Part shown: positions 1-8,367 of the stretch, in pieces
Layout: every line of letters starts with the position of its first letter
Numbering within the stretch: position 1 is the stretch's first letter
Position numbers and translations under genes: made by a program
The notes under the pieces: generated by a model
Seen by the model: only the letters and a program-made list of their open reading frames with translations
The model's database searches: none
Told to the model about the DNA's origin: nothing
Assembly (NCBI GenBank): GCA_023424355.1
Contig: JAFAEA010000054.1
Span: 1 to 18,310, forward strand
Reading direction: 5' to 3'
Length of the DNA stretch: 18,310 bases
Source: Chloroflexota bacterium
GTDB taxonomy: Bacteria; Chloroflexota; Chloroflexia; Thermomicrobiales; UBA6265

Positions 1-1
1 A

Positions 2-706
2 GCTGATTACCCCGGACCGGAGGATTGGGATACGTACATGTGGGTGGTAGCCCACCCGGATGATCTGGAATTCTCTTCCGCAGGCACGGTGAAGAAGCTC
101 ATCAAGGCGGGCAAGAAAGTCGTTCTCATTCAGGTGACTTCGGGTGACCGCGGCACGGGCGACCGAAGTTTCACCCGCGACACTCTGATGGCAACCCGCG
201 AACGCGAAATGAAAGAATCTGCCCGACGTTTGGGCCTGAGTGAGCTCGTGTTCCTGCACGAGGGCGATGGCCATGTAATGCCGGATATCAATCTGCGCGA
301 GAAGATCGTGAAGCAGATCCGCATCCACAAGCCGGATGTGGTGATCACCCACGATCCATTCCGTCCGTATGCCATGCATCCGGATCATCGCGGTGTGGGT
401 CTGGCGACGCACGATTCGGTCTATCCGACGGCTCGCGATCACCTCTACTTCCCGGAGCATCTCGAAGCTGGAATCGAGCCACACAAGACCGCCGAAATCT
501 GGTATTTCGGCTCCGAAGTTCCGGATATCTACATCGATATCACGGATACCTTCGACGACAAGATCGATGCGCTCAAGGCGCACGATTCTCAGGTTGGTAT
601 GCGCGATGATCTCGCCGATCTGCTGCGCACCCGCTCGGCCGAAATCGCGAAGGATCAGCCTTTTGAGTTGGCCGAAGCATTCAAATCCGTACGGATGAAT
701 CGCTAG
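2..706 (+). CDS. PIG-L/LmbE family deacetylase, 5'-partial
   Basis: Zinc-dependent N-deacetylase of the PIG-L/LmbE family, which removes acetyl groups from N-acetylglucosamine-type sugars (as in MshB, BshB and PIG-L). The AHPDD motif that begins the zinc site lies at about 42-60 and the second metal-binding motif, HPDH, at 377-388. The reading frame is open to the left edge, and the residues before the ATG at 38 (PEDWDTY) look like the family's usual lead-in to AHPDD. I therefore think the true start lies outside the window; the ATG at 38 is the alternative and has only a poorly spaced GGAGG in front. From that ATG the protein would be 222 residues. The galactokinase-like gene starts 14 bases after the stop, so the two are probably co-transcribed, fitting a role in sugar or glycoconjugate metabolism. 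The real substrate cannot be read from the sequence. Confidence 0.88.
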   Translation, partial: ADYPGPEDWDTYMWVVAHPDDLEFSSAGTVKKLIKAGKKVVLIQVTSGDRGTGDRSFTRDTLMATREREMKESARRLGLSELVFLHEGDGHVMPDINLREKIVKQIRIHKPDVVITHDPFRPYAMHPDHRGVGLATHDSVYPTARDHLYFPEHLEAGIEPHKTAEIWYFGSEVPDIYIDITDTFDDKIDALKAHDSQVGMRDDLADLLRTRSAEIAKDQPFELAEAFKSVRMNR

Positions 707-720
707 CAACGAGCACTGCA

Positions 721-1917
721 ATGGCGCATAAAGAGCTAAAAACTCGAGCTGAGGCCACTGGTCAGCAGGCCTGGGGCACCGATTGGCATGTCGATGGCTG
801 GACGATAGCTCCGGGCCGAATCGAGTTGATCGGCAATCACACGGATTACAACGGCGGGCCCGTTCTCGCTGGCGCCATCGACCGTGTGATCGTGATGGCG
901 GCCGGCCCAATCTCGGATCTAGCAGCCATTGAAATCGTGGCAGCCGATGTTGCTCCGGAGGTTGCCACCTGCTACCCGATTCAACTTGGGGATTGGCGGA
1001 GCGGTCCGGATGATAACGGTCCCATCGTCTACATCAAAGGCATAGTGGCGACTCTCTTGAGCCGAAGCATCCCAATCCGCATGGGAGTCGGCCTTGCGGT
1101 AGCCGGCGATATTCCGCCAGGATTCGGCATGAGCTCGAGTGCAGCGTTTTGCCTTGCAGGCATCCTCGCGCTGACGGTCGATGAAATCGAGCCGTACGAA
1201 ATGGTCGCCATCGCCCGCGAAGCAGAGCACCGCGCTGGAGCGATGGTTGGCGCCATGGATCAGAGTGCGTCGTTGGCTGGCGAGGTTATCCGCTTCGATG
1301 GTCGTGACAATTCGTTCGAGCACATCGAACCGGATCTCGGCAATTACGTATTTGCTGTCGCCGATTCCGGCGTGCAGCGATCCTTACGAACCTCTGCCTA
1401 CGGAACCAGAGTAAAAGAGACCGAAGAAGCCAGGATCCGACTCAACAACGCCTATGGGCTCGAACTCACGAATCTGGCGGCACTGGAGCCAAATTGGGAG
1501 GACGTGTTCCCCACAATCAATCAGCATCTCTCCGATACGCTCATTCGCCGGGTGCGTCATATCGTCACGGAAACGCGACGAGTCAATGCGGCCGAAGATG
1601 CAGTGCGCGCCAGCGAATGGATCACATTTGGCCATCTCATGGACGAATCGGGCGCCAGTTCTGCAACCGATTACGATATTAGCGATCCAGTAGTAGAAGA
1701 ACTGGTGGCGCATTGTCGGAAGCAGAATGGTGTTCTCGGCGCCAGAATGATGGGTGGTGGCAACGGCGGACCGGCTCTCCTACTGCTGGAGAAGGACGCC
1801 GTGGATTCGGTGCGGGAATCGCTGGACGAGTTCTATGCAAAACACCCGATCCAGAATCCGGAGCGGGCGTTTCACGTGTGTAGTTTTGGTCCTGGTGCGC
1901 ATCGGGAACAGGTTTAG
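721..1917 (+). CDS. galK: galactokinase-family GHMP sugar kinase
   Basis: ATP-dependent sugar-1-kinase of the GHMP superfamily, 398 residues, close to galactokinase length. Visible motifs in order: the galactokinase signature GRIELIGNHTDYNGG (residues 32-46), the phosphate-binding loop PPGFGMSSSAA (132-142), the catalytic-type MDQ with Asp180, and the C-terminal glycine motif GARMMGGGNGG (340-350). Known galactokinases bind the sugar with Glu in GEHTDY; here that position is Asn39 (GNHTDY). That variant occurs in a subset of annotated galactokinases, so the sugar may be galactose or a relative. The gene follows the deacetylase by 14 bases with only a weak ribosome-binding site (ACGAG), suggesting coupling. 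Its stop overlaps the stop of the converging dehydrogenase by four bases (1914-1917). No galT or galE is visible. Confidence 0.85.
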   Translation: MAHKELKTRAEATGQQAWGTDWHVDGWTIAPGRIELIGNHTDYNGGPVLAGAIDRVIVMAAGPISDLAAIEIVAADVAPEVATCYPIQLGDWRSGPDDNGPIVYIKGIVATLLSRSIPIRMGVGLAVAGDIPPGFGMSSSAAFCLAGILALTVDEIEPYEMVAIAREAEHRAGAMVGAMDQSASLAGEVIRFDGRDNSFEHIEPDLGNYVFAVADSGVQRSLRTSAYGTRVKETEEARIRLNNAYGLELTNLAALEPNWEDVFPTINQHLSDTLIRRVRHIVTETRRVNAAEDAVRASEWITFGHLMDESGASSATDYDISDPVVEELVAHCRKQNGVLGARMMGGGNGGPALLLLEKDAVDSVRESLDEFYAKHPIQNPERAFHVCSFGPGAHREQV

Positions 1918-2885
1918 TACCCGGCTGCGAGATCCACAACGTTCAAAAGCTCCTCACCCGATTGATATCTGCGGACCTGCTCGGCAGTCAGCTCGATCAT
2001 GCGCTGATGCGATTGAGGAGAATCGCCAGCAGTGTGGCTGGTGATGATAACGTTCGGCATGTTCCAAAGTGGGCTATCGTCGTTTAGCGGTTCCGGCGAA
2101 ACGACATCGAGTCCAGCGGCCGCGATATGCCCACTATTCAGTGCCTCGATGAGCGCATCCTGATCGACGGTTCCACCTCGTCCCACATTGTAGAAGCGGG
2201 CACCCGGCTTTATGGCCGCGATCATTTTCTTGCTGACGATTTTCTCCGTGGTGGCAGTCATCGGCAAAGAATTGACGATGGCGTCGGCCTGAGCGATTTC
2301 TGATTCGAGTTCATCAAATGAGACGCAGCGAGAGAAACCTGGAGCATCCTTACCAGTTCGCGATGCGCCGATGACTTCGCAATTGAACGCGGCCAACCGG
2401 ACCGCGACTTCCTGGCCGATCTGCCCGGTGCCGAGGCAGAGCACGCGCTGGCCCCCTACTTCGTGGATGGATTTCTTGCCTTCGTCCCACTCTCGCCAGC
2501 GCTTGGTGTCCTGATCGCGAATGAACTTCGGCAACTCGCGCGCAAAGGCCAGCATCATGGCAATCACGTGCTCGGCGATATTGGCGGAGTTGGTACCTTT
2601 GCCATTTGTGAGCGTGATGCCACGCTCCTCGTAGAGCTTGTGCGGAATACCCTCGACACCTACCCATGGGCGATGATGCCAGACGAGCTCAGGAGCATCC
2701 TGCAGCAATTCTTCGCTCAACCCATCGCCGATCAGCACCTGGGCATCCACGATCTCGGCAGGAATCTCATCCCGATTCTCAATCGGCACCAGTTTCGCGT
2801 TTGGCGCTGCCTCCCGAATTGCATTCTGCATGGGTTCCGTGAGCACACTCACCAACACGATTTTCTTGAGCTCTGGACGATCCAA
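1914..2885 (-). CDS. D-2-hydroxyacid dehydrogenase, NAD(P)-dependent
   Basis: Cytosolic oxidoreductase of the D-isomer-specific 2-hydroxyacid dehydrogenase family (phosphoglycerate, glyoxylate/hydroxypyruvate and lactate dehydrogenase relatives). Seen: the Rossmann motif GTGQIG, the VGRGG segment with the conserved Arg, the SPEPL segment with the conserved Glu, and the SHTAG segment with the catalytic His. I chose the TTG at 2885 because a GGGAG ribosome-binding site (2893-2897) lies 7 bases upstream and it gives 323 residues, the usual length. The open frame continues upstream to 3191, but that part crosses a hairpin and runs antisense-in-register through the permease gene, so it is not coding. 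It follows the purine permease on the same strand, with a terminator-like hairpin between them. Substrate not determinable. Confidence 0.88.
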   Translation of the reverse strand: MDRPELKKIVLVSVLTEPMQNAIREAAPNAKLVPIENRDEIPAEIVDAQVLIGDGLSEELLQDAPELVWHHRPWVGVEGIPHKLYEERGITLTNGKGTNSANIAEHVIAMMLAFARELPKFIRDQDTKRWREWDEGKKSIHEVGGQRVLCLGTGQIGQEVAVRLAAFNCEVIGASRTGKDAPGFSRCVSFDELESEIAQADAIVNSLPMTATTEKIVSKKMIAAIKPGARFYNVGRGGTVDQDALIEALNSGHIAAAGLDVVSPEPLNDDSPLWNMPNVIITSHTAGDSPQSHQRMIELTAEQVRRYQSGEELLNVVDLAAGY

Positions 2886-2904
2886 TGACGTACTCCCTAT
2901 GAAC

Positions 2905-2939
2905 AAAAAGAGGTGGATGCGGGCTGCATCCACCTCTTT
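2905..2939 (-). terminator. hairpin terminator or attenuator between permease and dehydrogenase
   Basis: A perfect 14-bp inverted repeat (2907-2920 with 2926-2939) with a five-base loop. Read on the minus strand it is followed by TTTTTG, a classic intrinsic terminator for the permease ending at 2972. It ends only about 9 bases before the ribosome-binding site of the dehydrogenase, so it could also attenuate read-through into that gene. Confidence 0.85.
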
Positions 2940-2971
2940 AGTGTAGACCGGGTTTGTGCTATCCGCGAACC

Positions 2972-4387
2972 CTAGAACTGGGCGTCGAACAGCGCATGGC
3001 GCAGGAAGAACAGCAGGAACAGGATGGCAACACCGTAGAGTGCCGGATGAACCTGCGAGCCCTTGCCACGAGCGAGCTTGATGATGACGTAGCTCACAAA
3101 GCCGGCACCCACACCGTAGGTGATGTTGAAGGTGAACGGCATGATCAGCATGGTGAGGGCAACCGGGAAGGCATCCTCCATATTGGTCCAATCGATACCC
3201 TTCTTCTGGCCGTGTCGATCCTCGCCCTCGTCTTCGCCGAGAACGTTCATCATCAACAAACCAACCACAATCAGCGCCGGAGCGGTGGCAACGGCCGGTA
3301 CAGCACCAACCAGAGCAACTAGCGGCAGAGCTGCCAGGAAGAGCAGACCCGTGAACACCACGGTGAGACCGGAACGGCCACCGACGCTCACACCAGCAGC
3401 GGATTCGATGTAGGAGGTAGCAGAGCTGGAGCTCACCATACCACCGGCCACGGCGGCGAGAGAGTCGACGAGCAGTGGCTTGTCGGCATCCGGCAGTTCG
3501 CCCTTCTCATCGAGGTAATCGGCCTGGGCGCCAACTGCGATGAGCGTGCCCATGGTATCGAAGAAGTCGGTCATGAGAATGCTGAGCACCACCAGGATGG
3601 CGGTGAGAGCACCGAGTTCGCCCCAGAAACCGAAGCTGAAGTCACCAACGAGCGAGAAATCTGGACCCGAGAACGGATCGCTCGGGAACACGGCAACATC
3701 ACCAGGAACGATGTAGGCCACAACTGTGGCGATGACCATGCCCCAGAAGATGGCCGCTTTCACATTGCGAGCCATGAGCACGATGATTGCCAACAGGCCG
3801 ATTATGGCCACGAAAATGCCCCACGTGTTGAGGGGAGCGAGATCCAGCCGACCTACGGTGCTTGCTTCGGCGGTGAAATCACCACTGTGGAACATGATCA
3901 CACCGGCGTTCTTCAATCCAAGGAAAAGAATGAAGAGGCCAATACCAACACCGATCGCCTTCTTCAGGACCATCGGTACAACTTCCAGCACGTAGCGGCG
4001 AACGCCAGTGAGCACCAGAATGGTGACAACAATGCCCTCTGCAACAATCACACCCATGGCCTGTGGGAATGTGAGCCCCATGGAGCCGACGAGTGTGTAC
4101 GCAACAATGGCGTTAATACCAAGACCAGGAGCGATAGCAACCGCGCGGTTGGTGAACACACCCATCGCGATCGACATGACACCAGCGACCAAACAGGTAA
4201 CGGTTGCAACCTGCTTGATGTCAAGGCCGCCACCACCCATGTTCAGGGTGGCCGGGTTCACGAAAATGATATAGGCCATGACCATGAATGTGGTCAGGCC
4301 GGCGATAAACTCCGTCTGAATATTTGTTCCGAGGCTGGATAGCTTGAATTGCTTTTCAAGAAATCCTCCACCAGTTGCAGCCGACAT
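2972..4387 (-). CDS. AzgA/NCS2-type purine (hypoxanthine/guanine/adenine) permease
   Basis: Polytopic membrane transporter of the AzgA branch of nucleobase permeases, importing purine bases such as guanine, hypoxanthine or adenine. The N-terminal segment FKLSSLGTNIQTEFIAGLTT followed by FMVMAYIIFVNP is diagnostic of the family. Many hydrophobic helices follow, with the conserved TDFFDTMGTL and SSSSATSYIESAAG segments in the middle. I place the start at the ATG at 4387 (471 residues), with GAGGGGAG at 4393-4400 five bases upstream; the frame could begin at a TTG at 4423 but that has no ribosome-binding site. It lies downstream of moaA on the same strand, about 140 bases away. I looked in that gap for a purine riboswitch core and could not find one. 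Exact purine specificity is unknown. Confidence 0.93.
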   Translation of the reverse strand: MSAATGGGFLEKQFKLSSLGTNIQTEFIAGLTTFMVMAYIIFVNPATLNMGGGGLDIKQVATVTCLVAGVMSIAMGVFTNRAVAIAPGLGINAIVAYTLVGSMGLTFPQAMGVIVAEGIVVTILVLTGVRRYVLEVVPMVLKKAIGVGIGLFILFLGLKNAGVIMFHSGDFTAEASTVGRLDLAPLNTWGIFVAIIGLLAIIVLMARNVKAAIFWGMVIATVVAYIVPGDVAVFPSDPFSGPDFSLVGDFSFGFWGELGALTAILVVLSILMTDFFDTMGTLIAVGAQADYLDEKGELPDADKPLLVDSLAAVAGGMVSSSSATSYIESAAGVSVGGRSGLTVVFTGLLFLAALPLVALVGAVPAVATAPALIVVGLLMMNVLGEDEGEDRHGQKKGIDWTNMEDAFPVALTMLIMPFTFNITYGVGAGFVSYVIIKLARGKGSQVHPALYGVAILFLLFFLRHALFDAQF

Positions 4388-4427
4388 CCCAACTCCCCTC
4401 ACCCAAAAAGGACCTGAACACAAAACG

Positions 4428-4454
4428 ACAGCGCGCTTCGAGTCAGCGCGCTGT
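4428..4454 (-). terminator. probable intrinsic terminator after moaA
   Basis: A perfect 10-bp GC-rich inverted repeat (4428-4437 with 4445-4454, seven-base loop). On the minus strand it is followed by CGTTTTGTGTT. It lies about 74 bases past the moaA stop and 40 bases before the permease start, so it may end moaA transcripts or act in the permease leader. The T-tract is interrupted, so the call is moderate. Confidence 0.55.
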
Positions 4455-4527
4455 TACGGACTTCAGTGTGACTAAACATAGCGTTAATAACAAGATGTAC
4501 GGACGTTACGTCTTGGTTAGGATTTGA

Positions 4528-5559
4528 TTAACCGCCGATTTGCGACATTCCACGAACGGTCTTGATCTGTTGCTGCCATGCCTCGTGGCCCCACGGCTTC
4601 TCCCAGACTCCACCGCGGATGAGCTGACCAATTTCTTCATCGGTGCCACCACCTCGGAGCAGATCTCGCAAATTCACTTCATCGCCATGAAGCAGGCAAA
4701 GTCGCAAGTTTCCGTCGGCAGTGAGGCGAATGCGGTTGCACGTTTCGCAGAACGGTTCACTCATTGGCGAGATGAACCCGATCGTTCCCTGAGAACCGGG
4801 GATCTTCCACAGCCGCGCAGGATCGGCATCCGGTGCCGGAAGCTGCTCGAGTGGACCGAAGTACGCTTCCAGATCGGCACGGGTTTCGGCAGAGGTAACC
4901 AGACCCTCCTCGTACACCATGCCAACACCTTCCATCGGCATGATTTCGAGGAACCGGACCTGCCATGGGCGATCGATGGTGAGCTTGGCCATCTCGATCA
5001 CATCAAGCTGGTTGTGCCCCTTCACCACCACGCTATTGAGCTTGATAGGACCGAGGCCAACTTCGTGAGCCTTCTCAATTCCGGCCCAAACCATATCGAG
5101 CCGGCCGCCTCGAGTCATGAATCGGAATCGGGCTGGATCAAGGGTATCGATACTGACATTCACGCGATCCAGACCAGCGTCCTTGAACTCCTGGGCCTTG
5201 CGGCTGAGCAGTAGCGCGTTCGTGGTGATGGCGATTTCGTTAATGCCCGGGAACGATTTGAATTCACGTATGAGTTCGGTGAGGTGCGGGCGGATCGTTG
5301 GCTCACCACCGGTGAGTCGGAGCTTGGTAACCCCTTCCTTCGCAAACACACCCACGAGGCGGATGAGTTCCTCATCCGTCAGCATTTCATCGCGCGGCTG
5401 GAACTCCATGCCAGTCGGAGGCATGCAGTACAGACAGCGGAAATTACACCGATCAGTCAGAGAAATCCGCAAATAATTCATGGAACGACCAAATCGGTCC
5501 TTTGGTCCACTGATAGCGGATGGATCTGGATGGAATGTGATTGGCTGAATAGTGCTCAT
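4528..5559 (-). CDS. moaA: GTP 3',8-cyclase MoaA (molybdenum cofactor synthesis)
   Basis: Radical SAM enzyme that rearranges GTP to 3',8-cyclo-GTP, the first step of molybdopterin synthesis. All hallmarks are present in 343 residues: the SAM-binding cluster CNFRCLYC (Cys38, 42, 45), LTGGEP at 82-87, the C-terminal cluster cysteines 271, 274 and 288 in the CETCNR segment, and the terminal Gly-Gly needed for activation. The ATG at 5559 has a GAAAGAG ribosome-binding site close upstream. It starts 60 bases after the Mur ligase stop on the same strand and may share its transcript. No moaC, moaE or moeA is visible, so the other pathway genes must be elsewhere. Confidence 0.96.
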   Translation of the reverse strand: MSTIQPITFHPDPSAISGPKDRFGRSMNYLRISLTDRCNFRCLYCMPPTGMEFQPRDEMLTDEELIRLVGVFAKEGVTKLRLTGGEPTIRPHLTELIREFKSFPGINEIAITTNALLLSRKAQEFKDAGLDRVNVSIDTLDPARFRFMTRGGRLDMVWAGIEKAHEVGLGPIKLNSVVVKGHNQLDVIEMAKLTIDRPWQVRFLEIMPMEGVGMVYEEGLVTSAETRADLEAYFGPLEQLPAPDADPARLWKIPGSQGTIGFISPMSEPFCETCNRIRLTADGNLRLCLLHGDEVNLRDLLRGGGTDEEIGQLIRGGVWEKPWGHEAWQQQIKTVRGMSQIGG

Positions 5560-5619
5560 GAACTCTTTCAGATATGAATCGAACGGGTTTTCTTACTAGA
5601 TGTTAGCATGCATCCATTT

Positions 5620-7191
5620 TCAGGCCACCTCTACTCCAATCTTGCCAAGCTCTTCGATGAGGTGCTCGTAGTCCTCAACGCACATTACGGCCACCACATC
5701 TCCTGGCTGCATTTGTTCCACCATTTGCAGCGTGGCAGCCCGCTCATCAGCAGCTTCTTCAATGCTGATGTTTCTGGAATTGTGCTTCTCCGCCTCTTGC
5801 CGCATAACGGCGAGCATGTCACCAGGTTCACGGCCACGCAGATAGTGAACGGAATCCTTCAGCACTACCGAATCGGCGCTTTCCATTGCCCGGCGGACGA
5901 TAGCCCTCAGCGCGTCGTCTTCGCGATCACCAGCGGTACCAACCACCGAAATCAAACGGCCATCCTTGCCGACGAAGTTGCGCGCGAAGTTGAGCAGGTG
6001 AACCAATCCGGCCTCGTTATGGGCGAAATCGATCACGACAGTACCGCCGTTGATCTCAAAGAGATTCAGACGTCCCTGACTGTTTTCGGCTGTACTCTTG
6101 AATGCGGCCAACCCGGCGCGGATATCATCCATCGGCAATCCAATGCCGATCAGCCCACCGATGGCTGCGAGGGCGTTCTCCACCTGATGCCTGGCGAGTC
6201 CGTTAAATGTCATCGGGATGTTGGCAAGTGGGGCAACAATTTCGGATTTGACCTCGTGTTTCCACACGACGTTCTTATCTTTATCGACATGAACTGCAGA
6301 TCCGCCATCGGCAAGATGATTCTGGATGATGTCGTTGTTCGGAATCGCGCTGAAGAGCACTGGTACCCCAGGAGTCTGCTCGCGCATGGCCAGTGTGTAT
6401 TCATTGTCCGCGTTCAACACGCAGAATCCGCCTGGTTTCACATTGCGAGCCACGATGGCTTTGACCTCGGCCAGCCCTTCGATGGAATGGATGCCATGAA
6501 TACCGAGGTGATCCTCGGTGACATTGGTAATGACGGCGACATCGGCAGCTTCATAGCCGCAGCCACGCAGCAGCAATCCACCGCGGGCAGTTTCCAGCAC
6601 CGCATAGTTCACGCCGGCATGTTCCATCACCCGACGTGCTCCACTCGGACCAGAGTAGTCACCCTTCAACACCCGTTGCTTATCGATAAACACTCCTGCA
6701 CTTGAGGTAAGGCCCACAGAATTGCCTGCGTGGTGCAAGGTGAACGCAATCAACCTGGAGGTGGTTGTTTTGCCGTTGGTGCCTGTTACGGAAACGATTG
6801 GTGCCCGATCCGCAGTGGCGCGGACGAGAAGCGGAGCGTCGTCCTCATCCGGCTCACGATCCATGATTTCGCGAAGTTCCTCGACCACCTGATCGCGATT
6901 GGAGCGCTCGCCGGTGATGAGCTGCCCAGCCCATGTTCCCAGGCTGGTGGCGAATGCTCGCTGGCTCCACTCGAAGGCAACGGTTATGTGACCCGCCTCT
7001 TCCATTTTGCGCGAGTGCATTTGCGGCACTTCCAGCCCGAGGGCACGGTGCAGATCGGCGATTGTGTCCGTGAGTTCATCGATAACGGACTGCGTCTGAT
7101 TCTCGGGAATATCGCCAAGTTCGACCTTGATGGCCGGTGACATCAGAAACAGATTTGGACCATCCAGGTCGCGGATTTCCACAATACGCAT
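5620..7191 (-). CDS. CphA-like Mur ligase without ATP-grasp domain
   Basis: ATP-dependent amide ligase of the Mur family, 523 residues. Residues 1-120 begin IRDLDGPNLF, resembling the start of cyanophycin synthetase (CphA), and may be a remnant of its N domain. A complete Mur central domain follows: P-loop GTNGKTTT (137-144), GDYSGPSGARRV (178-188), LETARGGLLLRG (199-210) and TNVTEDHLG (222-230), all closest to the CphA ligase half. The C-terminal Mur domain has GRLNLFEINGG and DFAHNEAG. The ATP-grasp domain that CphA has between these parts is absent. In CphA the Mur half joins arginine to the aspartate side chain; whether this protein does so, or uses another acceptor, is unknown. The ATG at 7191 has AAGGAAG five bases upstream. 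No cyanophycinase is nearby. Confidence 0.82.
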   Translation of the reverse strand: MRIVEIRDLDGPNLFLMSPAIKVELGDIPENQTQSVIDELTDTIADLHRALGLEVPQMHSRKMEEAGHITVAFEWSQRAFATSLGTWAGQLITGERSNRDQVVEELREIMDREPDEDDAPLLVRATADRAPIVSVTGTNGKTTTSRLIAFTLHHAGNSVGLTSSAGVFIDKQRVLKGDYSGPSGARRVMEHAGVNYAVLETARGGLLLRGCGYEAADVAVITNVTEDHLGIHGIHSIEGLAEVKAIVARNVKPGGFCVLNADNEYTLAMREQTPGVPVLFSAIPNNDIIQNHLADGGSAVHVDKDKNVVWKHEVKSEIVAPLANIPMTFNGLARHQVENALAAIGGLIGIGLPMDDIRAGLAAFKSTAENSQGRLNLFEINGGTVVIDFAHNEAGLVHLLNFARNFVGKDGRLISVVGTAGDREDDALRAIVRRAMESADSVVLKDSVHYLRGREPGDMLAVMRQEAEKHNSRNISIEEAADERAATLQMVEQMQPGDVVAVMCVEDYEHLIEELGKIGVEVA

Positions 7192-7234
7192 GGGGCTTCC
7201 TTGATCATCCGCTCGTAATCAGAGCGATTCTCTC

Positions 7235-7257
7235 ATCACATTGCACATCGTTGTGAT
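7235..7257. promoter_or_regulatory. dyad ATCACA-N11-TGTGAT upstream of the Mur ligase
   Basis: Perfect six-base arms (7235-7240 and 7252-7257) separated by 11 bases, 44 to 66 bases upstream of the Mur ligase start. Spacing and position fit a dimeric repressor or activator site. No regulator is known for it, and a chance match is possible. Confidence 0.25.
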
Positions 7258-7289
7258 AGGGGTATTGTGTATGTTCCGCAGCGATTTCG

Positions 7290-8234
7290 CTAGAGAATCC
7301 AAACCTGCAGGATCACCACGATCAGGTTGTACACCACATGAGCCACCACCGCGGCCATGGTTCCGTGCTTCTTGGCGAGCCAACCGAAGAGCAGGCCAAT
7401 GAGGAACAGTCCGAACAGAATCCAGGTGAATCCATATTGGCCATGCAGGAACGCGAAGAGGAGCGCCGTGAGCACCATACCAAACCGGGGCTGAATAGCA
7501 CCGCGGAAGAAGATTTCCTCACCGATGCCGGAACACAGCGCCAGCACGAGGGCGACAAATGGATTGGTCACACCGGATGTGATTGTTTCGATACTATCCT
7601 GTACTCCACGAGCTGCTTCCGGCTGAAGCCATTCCGTGAGAAGTCCACCGATATTTGCCGCCACAAATGCACCCAGCACACCTGCGAGGCCGAAGATAAT
7701 TTGGGTCGAGGTAGGTTTCTGGATTCCAAGACGTTCCGTTGCTTCAGGTCCCGTTCGATAGTTGCGATACCCCACTGCGGCATAGGCAATGGCCACGAAT
7801 GCGAGCAGTTGCTGGAGCAATCCGGATGTCAACGCAGTGGCGCTATTCTCCGCAAGTGGCGCAGGAGCGGAATCGACGAATGCCGTTGGGATGAGGAATC
7901 CCAGTAGCGCAAGCACGATCGAGAGTCCAGACCAATCAATCGGTGAATCCGGATCCATGGGTGTGACTTTCGCCACCGCCTGTCGGAACGGTTTCAGCAT
8001 CGGCAAAGAGAGTCCCAGGCCAATACCGAGTACAGGGACGCCCTCGCCGCGGCCATTCACCGCAAGTGCAAGTCCGGCCACAAAGAGAAGCACACCTGGC
8101 ATCCCCCAGAGAAGATAGAGGCCCATGATGGCTGCCTTATCGCCAGTGGCGGCTTTCTGACACCAGTTGATGAGTCCAAAAACGGCAGCGATAGCGATAA
8201 ACGCAGCAAAGAGCGTGGCTGTGAACTGAAGCAT
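7290..8234 (-). CDS. CPBP-family intramembrane metalloprotease
   Basis: Integral membrane protein of the CPBP (CAAX protease and bacteriocin-processing, Abi) family. The three active-site motifs are in the C-terminal half: EExxxR (Glu239, Glu240, Arg244 in GEEIFFRG), FAFLH (His264) and HVVYN (His299, Asn303). About eight hydrophobic helices can be seen. I start it at the ATG at 8234 (314 residues); an in-frame TTG at 8276 would add 14 polar residues in front of the first helix and has no better ribosome-binding site (AAAGGA lies about 12 bases before 8234). It is divergent from parB and precedes the Mur ligase by 98 bases. Substrates of such proteases are usually unknown, and here nothing adjacent suggests a peptide to process. 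Confidence 0.88.
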   Translation of the reverse strand: MLQFTATLFAAFIAIAAVFGLINWCQKAATGDKAAIMGLYLLWGMPGVLLFVAGLALAVNGRGEGVPVLGIGLGLSLPMLKPFRQAVAKVTPMDPDSPIDWSGLSIVLALLGFLIPTAFVDSAPAPLAENSATALTSGLLQQLLAFVAIAYAAVGYRNYRTGPEATERLGIQKPTSTQIIFGLAGVLGAFVAANIGGLLTEWLQPEAARGVQDSIETITSGVTNPFVALVLALCSGIGEEIFFRGAIQPRFGMVLTALLFAFLHGQYGFTWILFGLFLIGLLFGWLAKKHGTMAAVVAHVVYNLIVVILQVWIL

Positions 8235-8367
8235 GAACTCGGTACGTCCTTTTGCGGAGACAAGAAATGGCGGCAAAAGCGCTGCCGCATAAACATCTCG
8301 CCAAGTATAGCCGGGTACGATGCTAAACTTTCGGCATTACGGGTCCAAAGTCGCTCAGGAGTATCAG

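Noticed and set aside
1868..1883. Possible parS site inside the galactokinase gene
   Set aside because: Ten consecutive bases (GTTTCACGTG) match the parS consensus, but the second half (TGTAG) does not, so the palindrome ParB needs is missing.
2886..3191. N-terminal extension of the dehydrogenase frame
   Set aside because: It crosses the terminator hairpin and the coding end of the permease; the TTG at 2885 with GGGAG gives the normal family length.
4388..4527. Purine riboswitch before the purine permease
   Set aside because: The gap holds a GC-rich hairpin, but I could not find the conserved purine-riboswitch loop and junction sequences.
5608..6705. 365-codon plus-strand open frame opposite the Mur ligase
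   Set aside because: It is antisense to clear Mur ligase motifs and shows no protein family features.
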